From Candidatus Marimicrobium litorale (GTDB lineage: Bacteria; Pseudomonadota; Gammaproteobacteria; Pseudomonadales; Halieaceae), in the NCBI RefSeq assembly GCF_026262645.1, contig NZ_SHNO01000001.1, forward strand, positions 124,001-188,000: a stretch of DNA of 64,000 nt, given 5' to 3'. How positions within the stretch are numbered: position 1 is the first letter of the stretch; each line of letters begins with the position of its first letter. A program made the translations under genes and the position numbers. The notes beneath the pieces were generated by a model that searched no databases, was not told the origin of the DNA, and was given only the letters and a program-made list of their open reading frames with translations. This document shows, in pieces, positions 35,872 through 44,531 of this stretch.

Positions 35872-37284
35872 TTAGCGCGCACCCTTACCGAATACGACTA
35901 CCTCAACCGTGCTAAGCGCGACCATTAGGTCTAAAAAAAGACTCTGATTTTTCACATAGTACAGATCGAACTGCAGTTTCTGGCGAGCGTCTTCTTCGGA
36001 AGCGCCGTAGGGATAACACAACTGGGCCCATCCCGTGATGCCCGGCTTCACCGCGTGGCGCGAATTGTAGTAGGGAATTTGTTCAGCCAGTTGCTGGACA
36101 AACTCGGGTCTCTCCGGGCGTGGGCCTATGAACGACATCTCACCCGAGAGCACGTTAAATATTTGAGGCAGTTCATCGATACGGGTGCGCCGAATGAAAG
36201 CCCCTACTCTAGTGATGCGGCTATCGTTTTTGGTTGCCCAGCGCGCCTTGCCATCGCCCTCGGCGTCTACGCGCATGCTGCGAAACTTTATCACTTTAAA
36301 GGCTTTGCCACCGAGGCCGATCCTTTCTTGACTAAAAAATATGGGGGATTGGAATCCATCCTCAAGCCAGATTGCAATGGTTGTTGCCAGCATGAGGGGC
36401 CAGGTGGCCCCGAGTAAGCCAAGGCTTGCAAAGATATCAAACGCGCGTTTGGTTACACTGGTTGACACATTGCTGCGCAGATCTTCTGTTAGCGTCATCC
36501 AGCCGGGGGTGGCGAAATCCACCAGGATTTTGCCCGCTTCGCGTTCAAAAAAATTGACTAAATTGAGTACTTTGACGCCTTGCAGTCGGCATTTGAAAAA
36601 CTCATCAGTGGGCGCCTGATCCCGCTGATTATCGAGTGCCACGACGATTTGGTCTATTTCGATCTGTTGGGCGTACGCCGCGAGAGGCTGACGTAAGTTG
36701 ATGATGCGCTCGTTGATGACCTTGGGTTCCTCGCCCTCTACTCGAACGAACCCAACAATAGTGAAGCCCTGGCGGTCGGATTTGCGGCGCATGGAACTGC
36801 TGATGGTGGAGGCCGCAGCGCCGGAGCCATAAACCAGCACGCGATTTTTAAATTGCTCGAGGTCTGTCACGTTGCTAAACGTCAGTCGCGTGACTAGATT
36901 GGTGATGAAAGCAACTAAAACAGCGTAGACCAGCACCTCTCCCCACAGTTCAGCATCGGGTAAAAAAATAAAGACGCTGTACACGATCACGCTGGCAACT
37001 ACAAAGCCCCCAAGTGAGCGCAGGAGCACGCCGGCGCGGCCCTCTCGCATGCGGGGTTCGTATAGGCCCATAGCGAACAGGCAGACCGTGGTCGAAACGC
37101 TGAAGGTCAGGGCGCGGCCAGGAATCAGCGGCAGGAGAGTGTAAAAATTGGTCTGGTCTGCCTCGATCATGCAGTGAATATAAGTCCCCGCGTAGAGCGA
37201 GAGGATGAATAGCAACATATCGGCAAGGACGAGCCAATAGAAGGACGTGTGAACGTGATGGTTGAAAACCCTGACCGTTGCCAT
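35872..37284 (-). CDS. EpsB-type polyprenyl-phosphate phosphoglycosyltransferase (XrtA system)
   Basis: A 470-residue initiating transferase that puts the first sugar phosphate on undecaprenyl phosphate in repeat-unit assembly. Four or five N-terminal membrane helices and a degenerate NAD-binding-like domain (NRVLVYGSGAAASTISSS) precede the catalytic bacterial sugar transferase domain: KRAFDIFASLGLL, FKVIKFRSMRVDAEGDG, RIDELPQIFNVLSGEMSFIG then PRPERPEF, and VKPGITGWAQ. It matches the TIGR03013/EpsB group linked to exosortase A loci. It is the most upstream polysaccharide gene on this flank, and its own promoter should lie in the 395-base gap 5' of it. Confidence 0.94.
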   Translation of the reverse strand: MATVRVFNHHVHTSFYWLVLADMLLFILSLYAGTYIHCMIEADQTNFYTLLPLIPGRALTFSVSTTVCLFAMGLYEPRMREGRAGVLLRSLGGFVVASVIVYSVFIFLPDAELWGEVLVYAVLVAFITNLVTRLTFSNVTDLEQFKNRVLVYGSGAAASTISSSMRRKSDRQGFTIVGFVRVEGEEPKVINERIINLRQPLAAYAQQIEIDQIVVALDNQRDQAPTDEFFKCRLQGVKVLNLVNFFEREAGKILVDFATPGWMTLTEDLRSNVSTSVTKRAFDIFASLGLLGATWPLMLATTIAIWLEDGFQSPIFFSQERIGLGGKAFKVIKFRSMRVDAEGDGKARWATKNDSRITRVGAFIRRTRIDELPQIFNVLSGEMSFIGPRPERPEFVQQLAEQIPYYNSRHAVKPGITGWAQLCYPYGASEEDARQKLQFDLYYVKNQSLFLDLMVALSTVEVVVFGKGAR

Positions 37285-37679
37285 ATGTGGTCCCGAATCC
37301 CTCCAGTTGCATACGGTGTCCCGAGGCTGTCCAGCTAGAGAAAGGCCGGGTGGACAAGTATGGCTTTTTTTATAGTGGTCCCGGCTCGTACTAAATTTGG
37401 CCGGGGCAACATTTAACGCCTATGCACAGTGGATTACCAGAGTTATCCACAAAAAATTCAAGTTCGGGTTTAGGCTAACACGGCGCAGTGGGACATGCTC
37501 GTTGAGGTCTCGAATGTGTGAACCGGATTCATAATATCGCCTGAATAGCGTCGCCGGGCCAGCAGAGTATGTAGACTATTCAGAAATAAAAAATATAAAA
37601 ATCAATAACTTATAGATTCCGTGCCTGTAAAGGTAGGACGCCAGCGGATGGCCTGCAGTTGCTACGAGCAGGCGGTGTG
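37285..37679. other. AT-rich intergenic stretch with two DnaA-box-like nonamers
   Basis: No gene seen. A perfect DnaA box (TTATCCACA, 37443-37451) lies 14 bases after a one-mismatch copy (CTATGCACA, 37420-37428) in the same orientation. About 130 bases on is a strongly AT-rich run (about 37583-37613) containing ATAAAAATCAATAA, a 14-mer also found at 52728-52741. It should hold the promoter of the EpsB gene (minus strand). Confidence 0.55.
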
Positions 37680-38927
37680 CTACAGCAGGATTTGCGCAGG
37701 CTGCGGATGACTCAGAAAGTCCCGTGGGCTTGCGCTGAAGCCATAGGCGCCGGACTGGAACACTACTATCAGGTCGCCCGGGCGGGCCGGGGGCAGCTCC
37801 ACTCGATTGCCCAGCAGGTCGAGAGGTGTGCAAAGCGGACCGACCACTTGCACAGTCTCCAGTTCCGGAGCGTTGACCCGGTTACCGAGACACAACGGGT
37901 AATTCTTGCGTATCACCTGTCCGAAGTTGCCTGACGCCGCAAGATGGTGATGCAATCCGCCGTTAGTGACCAGGAATATCTCTCCCCGGGAGACTTTACG
38001 GTCCACAATTTCGCAGACATAGACGCCGGCCTCGGCTGTCAGGTAACGGCCCAGTTCCATGACGATCTCGGCGCCGGGCAGTTTTTTACTGGCAGTTTCC
38101 AACAACGGAGTCAGATTTGCCGCAATCGGTGCCAAGTCGAGGCGCTGTTCCCCGGGAAAGTAAGGAATACCCAGGCCGCCACCAATATTGAGCCAACGCA
38201 ACGGTGCGGGGGCATGCTCTGCCAGCCTGTAGGCCAGCTCGAAAGTCTTCGCCTGAGCTTCCATAATGGCCTCTTCACGGAGGTTCTGAGAGCCGCTGAA
38301 AATGTGGAAGCCCATGAAATCAAGTGGCAGCTTGCTCAACTCAGCCAGCATCTCCGGCACGCTTTCGGCGTCTACCCCAAACGGCTTTGGCCCGCTGCCC
38401 ATTTTCATTCCTGCGGTTTTCAACTCAAAATCTGGGTTAACCCGGATAGAGACAGTTGGGCGCCTGCCGGTTGCCTGTGCCAAGGCAGCGATGCGTTGCA
38501 TTTCCGTTGGGGATTCCATATTGATTATGACGCCGCTGGCAACCGCTGCTCGCAAGTCCTCATCAGATTTTCCCGGGCCTGCGAAACTAATATCGCTTGG
38601 GTCGGTGCCCGTGGCCAGGGCCACCTTCAGTTCGGCCGCAGAGGCCACGTCAAGGCCATCTGTCTCGTTCGCCAGATGTTGTACCACCTCCGGCATTGGG
38701 TTTGCCTTCATGGCGTAGTGCAGGTGAATGCTCTGAGGCAATGCTCGGCGCAGCGATTCCACCTTTTCGGTCATTACAGATCTGTCGTAGGCATAAAAGG
38801 GGGTCTGGCCTATATCGCTGGTGATTTCTGTGATTGCCTGCCCGCCAATCGTCAGGCAGTTATTCACCACCTCAAACTGATTCATGGGAGCATGGCGCGG
38901 GATTGTTTTGACGTTGCTTTCACTCAT
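37680..38927 (-). CDS. PLP-dependent decarboxylase, exosortase A system type
   Basis: A 415-residue fold-type III enzyme related to diaminopimelate/ornithine decarboxylases. The PLP lysine sits in LHYAMKANPMPEVV, and VELGRYLTAEAGVYV, VVGPLCTPLDLLG and QSGAYGFSASPRDFL match the C-terminal barrel with the active-site cysteine. Family TIGR03099 occurs in XrtA loci beside an acyl-CoA ligase; together they may make and load an unusual acyl or amino group onto the polymer. Its start overlaps the ligase stop by 4 bases (ATGA), so the two are translationally coupled. Confidence 0.93.
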   Translation of the reverse strand: MSESNVKTIPRHAPMNQFEVVNNCLTIGGQAITEITSDIGQTPFYAYDRSVMTEKVESLRRALPQSIHLHYAMKANPMPEVVQHLANETDGLDVASAAELKVALATGTDPSDISFAGPGKSDEDLRAAVASGVIINMESPTEMQRIAALAQATGRRPTVSIRVNPDFELKTAGMKMGSGPKPFGVDAESVPEMLAELSKLPLDFMGFHIFSGSQNLREEAIMEAQAKTFELAYRLAEHAPAPLRWLNIGGGLGIPYFPGEQRLDLAPIAANLTPLLETASKKLPGAEIVMELGRYLTAEAGVYVCEIVDRKVSRGEIFLVTNGGLHHHLAASGNFGQVIRKNYPLCLGNRVNAPELETVQVVGPLCTPLDLLGNRVELPPARPGDLIVVFQSGAYGFSASPRDFLSHPQPAQILL

Positions 38928-40528
38928 TCGGACGCTTCCTGAAATAGGTTCTGATACTCCCCGGATAATGCACGTCGGTCTATCTTGCCGTTCTGGTTGT
39001 GCGGTAGCGATTCGCGCGCAACTACTTTCGCTGGCACCATAAAGTTTGGCATTTCTGCGCGGCAGTGGTTCAGTATCGCTGCCTCAAGTTCAGGACCCAA
39101 AGCGTGCCCCGCTGCGGGAGTCACCAGCAGCAGAATCGCCTGTCCCAACGCCGGATGGACTATCCCTAAAGCGGCTGCGCCCGTCGCGAAGCCTGAGGCG
39201 AATGCCACTTCTTCAACTTCGGTGGGGCTTACCCGATACCCTGAGGTTTTGATCATCTCATCCTTGCGACTAATGAAGTACAGATAGCCTTCCTCGTCTT
39301 TTGTTACTTGGTCACCTGACCAGACCGCCATTTCCTCGGAGACTATTTCCCGGGGCCTGCCGGGACAAGGCTTGAAGCGCTCGGCGGTTTTCTCAGGATC
39401 GTTCCAGTAGCCCAGGCTCACCAGAGCGCCACGGTGAACGAGTTCCCCTGGCTCATTTGGGCTGCACTCCTCACCCAAATCATTGATGACCAGTATTTCT
39501 GCGTTGGGAATCGCCTTGCCAATGGAATCCGGGCGCTTAGCGACCTGGTCTGGTGGGAGATAGGTAGACCGGAAGGCCTCGGTCAGCCCGTACATGAGAT
39601 AGACCAGCGTATTGGGGAGAGCTTCTTGCAGCATGTGCGTGGTGGCGACGGGCATTGCACCCCCTGTATTAGCGATGTAGCGCATGCTGGATCTGGCCTC
39701 CTGCGACCACTCGAGATCTTTAAGCTGGTTCCAGAGCGGCGGAACCGCAGTAAGCCCGGTTACGCCATACTTTTCTACGGCTCGGATGACATCGCGTGGC
39801 AGCAGGTAGTCCATCAGGACCGCGGATGCGGAAACGGAAAAAGCGGTGGTCAGTTGGCTGAGGCCGGCGTCGAAACTGAGGGGAAGAACGGCCAGCAACC
39901 TGTCTTGTGAATTATTGCCCAGGTAGCCTGCCACGCTATTCGCGCCCGCGACCATGTTGCGGTGAGAGAGCACGACGCCCTTGGGGTTACCGGTGCTGCC
40001 AGAGGTATAAAGTATCGCCGCTAAATCAGTGTCTATAATACGATGTGGCGACCGCCCTAGCGCATCTTGCAGGCAAAAATCATGGTATGTAAGCAGTGAT
40101 TGGGTAATGCCACCCTCGTCCTCGGCTGCAGGCGCATCTACCAGCACAATAGTATGCAGGTCGGGACAGTGTCGTAAGACTGGCTGAATGGTTTTCAGTC
40201 TGGCTGCGGAAGTGACCAATACCTTAACATTGCAGTGGGGCAGAATATGGGCCAGTTGTCGCGGCTTCAGGAGGGGGTTTACCGGGACAAAACAAGCGCC
40301 TGCCGCAGCCGCACCAAACAGGGCAAATACGGTCTCGTGTTGCTTGGGCAGATACACGGCAACACGCTCACCTGAGCCAATACCGCACGCCATGAGTCCG
40401 CCAGCGAAGGCATTCACTTGTTGATGAAGCTCGTGATAGTTGAGCGACTCACCCTTGAAGATCAGGGCTGTTGCCTCTGGTGATCGCTGCGCAGCTTCGG
40501 ATATGAACTCGTGTATTAATTCAGCCAT
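38924..40528 (-). CDS. Acyl-CoA ligase (AMP-forming), exosortase A system type
   Basis: A 534-residue ANL-superfamily adenylating enzyme. The P-loop-like motif is LYTSGSTGNPKGVVLSHRN (about residue 172), YGLTEAFRSTY is the A5 block, and KTSGYRVSPTEVEEV is the hinge region. The catalytic Lys is in LPHNQNGKIDRRAL near the end. It matches the TIGR03098 group of XrtA loci. The usual partner acyl carrier protein is not seen next to it in this window. It is first in a two-gene operon with the decarboxylase and is divergent from the tyrosine phosphatase gene. Confidence 0.93.
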   Translation of the reverse strand: MAELIHEFISEAAQRSPEATALIFKGESLNYHELHQQVNAFAGGLMACGIGSGERVAVYLPKQHETVFALFGAAAAGACFVPVNPLLKPRQLAHILPHCNVKVLVTSAARLKTIQPVLRHCPDLHTIVLVDAPAAEDEGGITQSLLTYHDFCLQDALGRSPHRIIDTDLAAILYTSGSTGNPKGVVLSHRNMVAGANSVAGYLGNNSQDRLLAVLPLSFDAGLSQLTTAFSVSASAVLMDYLLPRDVIRAVEKYGVTGLTAVPPLWNQLKDLEWSQEARSSMRYIANTGGAMPVATTHMLQEALPNTLVYLMYGLTEAFRSTYLPPDQVAKRPDSIGKAIPNAEILVINDLGEECSPNEPGELVHRGALVSLGYWNDPEKTAERFKPCPGRPREIVSEEMAVWSGDQVTKDEEGYLYFISRKDEMIKTSGYRVSPTEVEEVAFASGFATGAAALGIVHPALGQAILLLVTPAAGHALGPELEAAILNHCRAEMPNFMVPAKVVARESLPHNQNGKIDRRALSGEYQNLFQEASE

Positions 40529-40816
40529 CAGGGGTGTATTGGTACCGCATCTCGGTTCGCAGACATAAGCAAGTATATCGCATTTGCCTGTCTACGAATG
40601 CACTGAATCCGCTGAAAAGTGACGTCTACAGCGCCGTAAAAGCGGATCCTTGATAGAGCCCACCTGACAATATTATTATCTTGAATCGGCTTGTGGCGTA
40701 TCACGGCACGAGTATTGGGGTGGGTGTGGCCTGTTAGGTACCGGGGATAGTGTGTGCTCTCTGGTCAGTGGCTTCAGGCCCGCTTATACTAGTGAGCGGT
40801 TTGATCTGGCCTGTAT

Positions 40817-41323
40817 ATGAACTTGTTCGGTACCCGTTACGCACTGGAAATTCTTACCGTTTGCACTGCCAATATTTGCCGTTCTCCCATGGCAGAGTGC
40901 ATCCTGCGGGAGGAGTTGAAGATGCGTGGTCTGGGTAAAAAAGTCAGTGTGAGTTCGGCAGGCACCCATGTCTCACGTCCGGGGGTGATGGCTGACGCCC
41001 GAGCACGCAAGGTGTGCGCACGTCACGGTGTGGACTTGCGGCGTTGCCGAACGCGTCAGGTAGCGGAACAGGATTTCCACCAGTTCCGATTTATTCTCGC
41101 TATGGATGAAAGGAACTATGGCTGGTTGTGCAGGGAATTCCCGCCCGCCCAGCAACACAGCATCTCGCTCATCGGTAGCTGGGCGCAGGGGGAGGCCATC
41201 GGCGATATCCCCGACCCCTATTTTGGAAGCCTGGCAGGATTCGAGGCGGTCTATCAACAGTTACATCTTTCAATCAAGGGTTTCGCGGCGCAAATTCCCA
41301 ATCTATTGGGTGTCGACAATTGA
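40817..41323 (+). CDS. Low-molecular-weight protein-tyrosine phosphatase (Wzb/EpsP type)
   Basis: A 168-residue phosphatase expected to dephosphorylate the tyrosine autokinase of this locus and so permit polymer cycling. The P-loop CTANICRSPMAE carries the Cys-x5-Arg signature (CTANICR) near residue 17, and the general acid Asp is in DIPDPYFG near residue 134. The residue count is slightly above Wzb (147) because of an N-terminal extension of about 12 residues. It lies upstream of the PrsT gene, whose ATG is about 105 bases downstream, and they probably share a transcript. Confidence 0.92.
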   Translation: MNLFGTRYALEILTVCTANICRSPMAECILREELKMRGLGKKVSVSSAGTHVSRPGVMADARARKVCARHGVDLRRCRTRQVAEQDFHQFRFILAMDERNYGWLCREFPPAQQHSISLIGSWAQGEAIGDIPDPYFGSLAGFEAVYQQLHLSIKGFAAQIPNLLGVDN

Positions 41324-41427
41324 TTGGGGATGCTAATGCCTTGCCCTGTAAAACTTGCGATGCACAGTCGTCTAAACGCGTTTGCATTAACGGTAGGTCG
41401 GGCTTTTTTAGTTTGATCCGTAGAAAA

Positions 41428-44400
41428 ATGTCATGCTCGCGAGATAAGCAGCTCCCGGTCGGATTACGATCAGGGCTTGCCGGCTTGTCATGGGCACTGC
41501 TTGTTCTTATGGGTCAGGGTTGCTCCCGCGAGCCGACTGTCGATGAGCATATGGAAGTGGCGCGGGCACTGCTGGCGGAGGCCGAGGGCCAGATTGTGAT
41601 GATGCGTCGCCAAACAAGAATGGAGGCTAATACCGCACTGAAGGCCGTGCTAAAAAAAGATCGAGCTAACATCGAAGCCACTACGATTCTCGGTTTGACC
41701 CTTTTCGATATGGGGCAGTATGCGGACGCCGAGAACAAATTAGACAGGGCTATCGCGCTGGGAGCTGCGCCCTCTGTCGTTACGCCCAAGCTTGCACAAG
41801 CCCTGTTGATTTTGGGTGAGTTTGAACGGCTGGATGAGCTGACGCTCAATGGACTCGCGCCAGAGGGGCGCTCAACCGTTCAAGCGGCGAAAGCTTTGTC
41901 CATGATTTATCGAGACAACATGCCCATTGCTGTCGAGTTGATGAATGCCGTTCGGCAGAACGAGGCAATATCCCCATTTGCAGCGGTTGCCGAAGCAAGG
42001 CTGGTAATAGAGACGCAGGGCTATGCTGAGGCCCGCGAACTATTGCTGGCTCAGCTCAAGCGCTTGCCGAACTATGTTCCGGCACTGAACCTATTGGGTG
42101 ACGTGCAAAGCATGCTGGGGCAGCCCGCTGCTGCCATGAAAGCTTATATGAGAGTTTCAGATCTGTCTGAGAACAGTATGGCCCCTTCGCTAAATGCCTT
42201 GCTTATGCGCGTTTATAGCGGCAACTACCGCCGTGCCCTGCAAGAGACAAAGCGTGCGGAGAGTAGTGAGCGTCAGGTGGTCACGAATGACGGTTGGCGT
42301 TTCATGAGGGGCCTGCTGGAGCTGCAAGGCCAGTCTCTGGGGGAAGCACGCAAACGCCTGATGAAAGTCGAGTCGCTGATAGACTATCCACTCACTTTTT
42401 ATTATCTGGCGGCCCTTGACCTGGAGGAGGGCACTCCTGAGTTTGCGTTGAGTCATATCAACCAGTATCTGCGGTTTATTCCCGGTGCTTCCACCGGTAC
42501 AAAGCTGGCAGCGAAACTCGAGTTATCATTGGGGGGATACGCGCGGGCGGAATACCTGATGCATCGGTTGCTCAGCCGTTATCCCGATGATGAAGAAGCG
42601 CTGGCGCTTTATGCTCAAGCACAGTCCCGGCAGGCTCAATACCACGAAGAGATCGCGACGCTCACGCGCTTGCTGAAGCTTGACCCGGCTTCTCACGTGA
42701 TCAGGGCGCGGCTGGCGTCAGCATACCTCCACCTTGGTTCTGAAAATATTGATCTTGCAGATATTCCAGAAATCTTCTACCTAAGACCAATGGAGCCCCG
42801 GGAGGAGCCTCCGGCTATAAGCAGCAAAGTCAATTCGACGGATGAGCAAGCGCAAGCCCCCGACGATGCACCGGCAAAGGGCGGCAGGCTTAACGGGGAT
42901 TTCAGCTGGCGTTCTATTGTTGCCGCCCTGCCTGGCAGGATTGAGGCCACTGCTGTTCGTTATGTTGTGGCGGAGCAGGTGGGACGTACTATCCTCGAGA
43001 AAATTCTGTCCGAGGATCCAGGCTATGAGAGCGCTGATATCTTGCTGGTGCTGAACCATTTGCGTCATGACCGGATTGAGGAGGCTGTTGTTGCTGCTGA
43101 GGCTTATCGCAAGCGAAGCCCCAGCAGTGCCGTGGCTTACGACCTGCTGGGACGGGCCCTCCAGGCAAGTGGGCGGGAAGCCGCGGCCATCACTGCATTC
43201 AAAAATGCGCTGTCGCTGCGTCCCGGCTATCCCGATGCTGCTCGTGGGCTGGCTGATTTTGAGCGGTCAGCCGGCGATATCGACGCTGCGCGCGACTACT
43301 ACAAGGAGATTCTCAGTCACTATCCAGAGAATAGCCGATCCGGAATGGAGCTGGCGGGGACTTACGGAGAGCAGGGTATGACCATGGCCATGCTGGAGAC
43401 CCTGGAGGAAACCCGGCTTGCCAACAGACGGGCGGCGGGCCCTTATCTGTCGCAGCTCCGCTATCAACTCGCGCTGGGTGAAGTGGAAGCGGGTTCTTTG
43501 ATTGTCAGTGGTATGACAGAAACGCAGCGTGTGGATCTGGATGCGCTGGCAACGATGGCGGCCTGGGAAATCACTCGGGGTCGTTATGATCAGGCTCTGG
43601 TGAATTTGTTGCGTTTAACCAATGAGCGCCCTGATGTCGCCCACTACCACTATTTGAAGGCAAAGGCCTATGCGTTGCTTGGCGATCGCAAGCGAACGCT
43701 GTCAGAACTGGCACGGACTATTGAATTGGACTCCGGTCACTTTTTCGCCACGCTCGCCACAGCACGGCTGGAGTTGGCCGAGGGAGATGCCGAGGCTTTC
43801 CGGCGGTCGCTTGAAACGTTGGAAGCAATAGCGCCCAATAATCTCGATGTAATGAAGTTGAGTGCGGTTTATGCTGACAGTCGCGGCGATTCAGCTATTG
43901 CGCAGGCCCTGCTTGAGAAGGTACTGCACAGACACGCGGTGACCGAAAACCTCGTCGCTTTGGCTGGCTATTTGATGCTAGAGGACAATTTAAAAAGTGC
44001 TGAGAGTTATTTGAGAGTATGGCTTGATGAGCGGCCTGATGATTTAGTTGCCCGGGAGAAACTCGCAGAAGTGTATATGCGTCAGAGCAGGATAGAAGAT
44101 GCTATGGCGCAGTATCGAATAATCCTGAAACGCATGCCTGCGCATGTCGCAGCACTGAATAATTTAGCCTTACTCCTAACGGAGGATGATCCAGCGAATG
44201 CCATTGAGTATGCCGAGAACGCGTTGCGTTTTTCTGGTGGTGCCAGTGCTGTGCTGGACACGTTGGCCATGGCCCAGTTGAAAAATCAGCAGGTGGTCGA
44301 AGCGAAGCGCTCTATCGAGCGTGCTCTTAGTCTTTCACCGGACAACGCCAATATGCAATTTCATCAGGCGCAAATCATGCATGCGTCTGGCGATAGAGCT

Positions 44401-44493
44401 GGCGCGATCGATGCTCTTGAAAAGTTGCTTGCAACCACAGCGGAGTTTCCCCAGCGCCAGGAGGTTCGGGCTTATCTTGATAGCCTTGACTGA
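41428..44493 (+). CDS. prsT: PEP-CTERM/XrtA system TPR-repeat lipoprotein PrsT
   Basis: About 1021 residues from the ATG at 41428; a TTG at 41320 overlapping the phosphatase stop would add 36 residues. A lipoprotein-like signal ends at the Cys in LLVLMGQGCSRE. The rest is over 20 tetratricopeptide repeats (recurring Ala/Leu/Tyr spacing, e.g. PSSAVAYDLLGRALQASGRE). Family TIGR02917 members are usually about 900 residues. This one carries a low-complexity linker (about residues 450-490, EEPPAISSKVNSTDEQ...) that may explain the excess. The protein is predicted to be periplasmic and to scaffold polymer export. Confidence 0.92.
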   Translation: MSCSRDKQLPVGLRSGLAGLSWALLVLMGQGCSREPTVDEHMEVARALLAEAEGQIVMMRRQTRMEANTALKAVLKKDRANIEATTILGLTLFDMGQYADAENKLDRAIALGAAPSVVTPKLAQALLILGEFERLDELTLNGLAPEGRSTVQAAKALSMIYRDNMPIAVELMNAVRQNEAISPFAAVAEARLVIETQGYAEARELLLAQLKRLPNYVPALNLLGDVQSMLGQPAAAMKAYMRVSDLSENSMAPSLNALLMRVYSGNYRRALQETKRAESSERQVVTNDGWRFMRGLLELQGQSLGEARKRLMKVESLIDYPLTFYYLAALDLEEGTPEFALSHINQYLRFIPGASTGTKLAAKLELSLGGYARAEYLMHRLLSRYPDDEEALALYAQAQSRQAQYHEEIATLTRLLKLDPASHVIRARLASAYLHLGSENIDLADIPEIFYLRPMEPREEPPAISSKVNSTDEQAQAPDDAPAKGGRLNGDFSWRSIVAALPGRIEATAVRYVVAEQVGRTILEKILSEDPGYESADILLVLNHLRHDRIEEAVVAAEAYRKRSPSSAVAYDLLGRALQASGREAAAITAFKNALSLRPGYPDAARGLADFERSAGDIDAARDYYKEILSHYPENSRSGMELAGTYGEQGMTMAMLETLEETRLANRRAAGPYLSQLRYQLALGEVEAGSLIVSGMTETQRVDLDALATMAAWEITRGRYDQALVNLLRLTNERPDVAHYHYLKAKAYALLGDRKRTLSELARTIELDSGHFFATLATARLELAEGDAEAFRRSLETLEAIAPNNLDVMKLSAVYADSRGDSAIAQALLEKVLHRHAVTENLVALAGYLMLEDNLKSAESYLRVWLDERPDDLVAREKLAEVYMRQSRIEDAMAQYRIILKRMPAHVAALNNLALLLTEDDPANAIEYAENALRFSGGASAVLDTLAMAQLKNQQVVEAKRSIERALSLSPDNANMQFHQAQIMHASGDRAGAIDALEKLLATTAEFPQRQEVRAYLDSLD

Positions 44494-44531
44494 GCGCTGT
44501 TTTTTATCGCGATCACGCAGATGAGCCTGTT

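Noticed and set aside
37420-37613. Chromosomal replication origin
   Set aside because: Only two DnaA-like boxes, no dnaA/dnaN/gidA neighbours, and the setting is a polysaccharide locus.
40703-40720. Sigma-54-like promoter before the tyrosine phosphatase/prsT genes
   Set aside because: ACGGCACG-N4-TTGG has a good -24 part, but the -12 element lacks the essential GC (GG instead). A second candidate before the dehydrogenase gene (48301-48320) fails at -12 as well.
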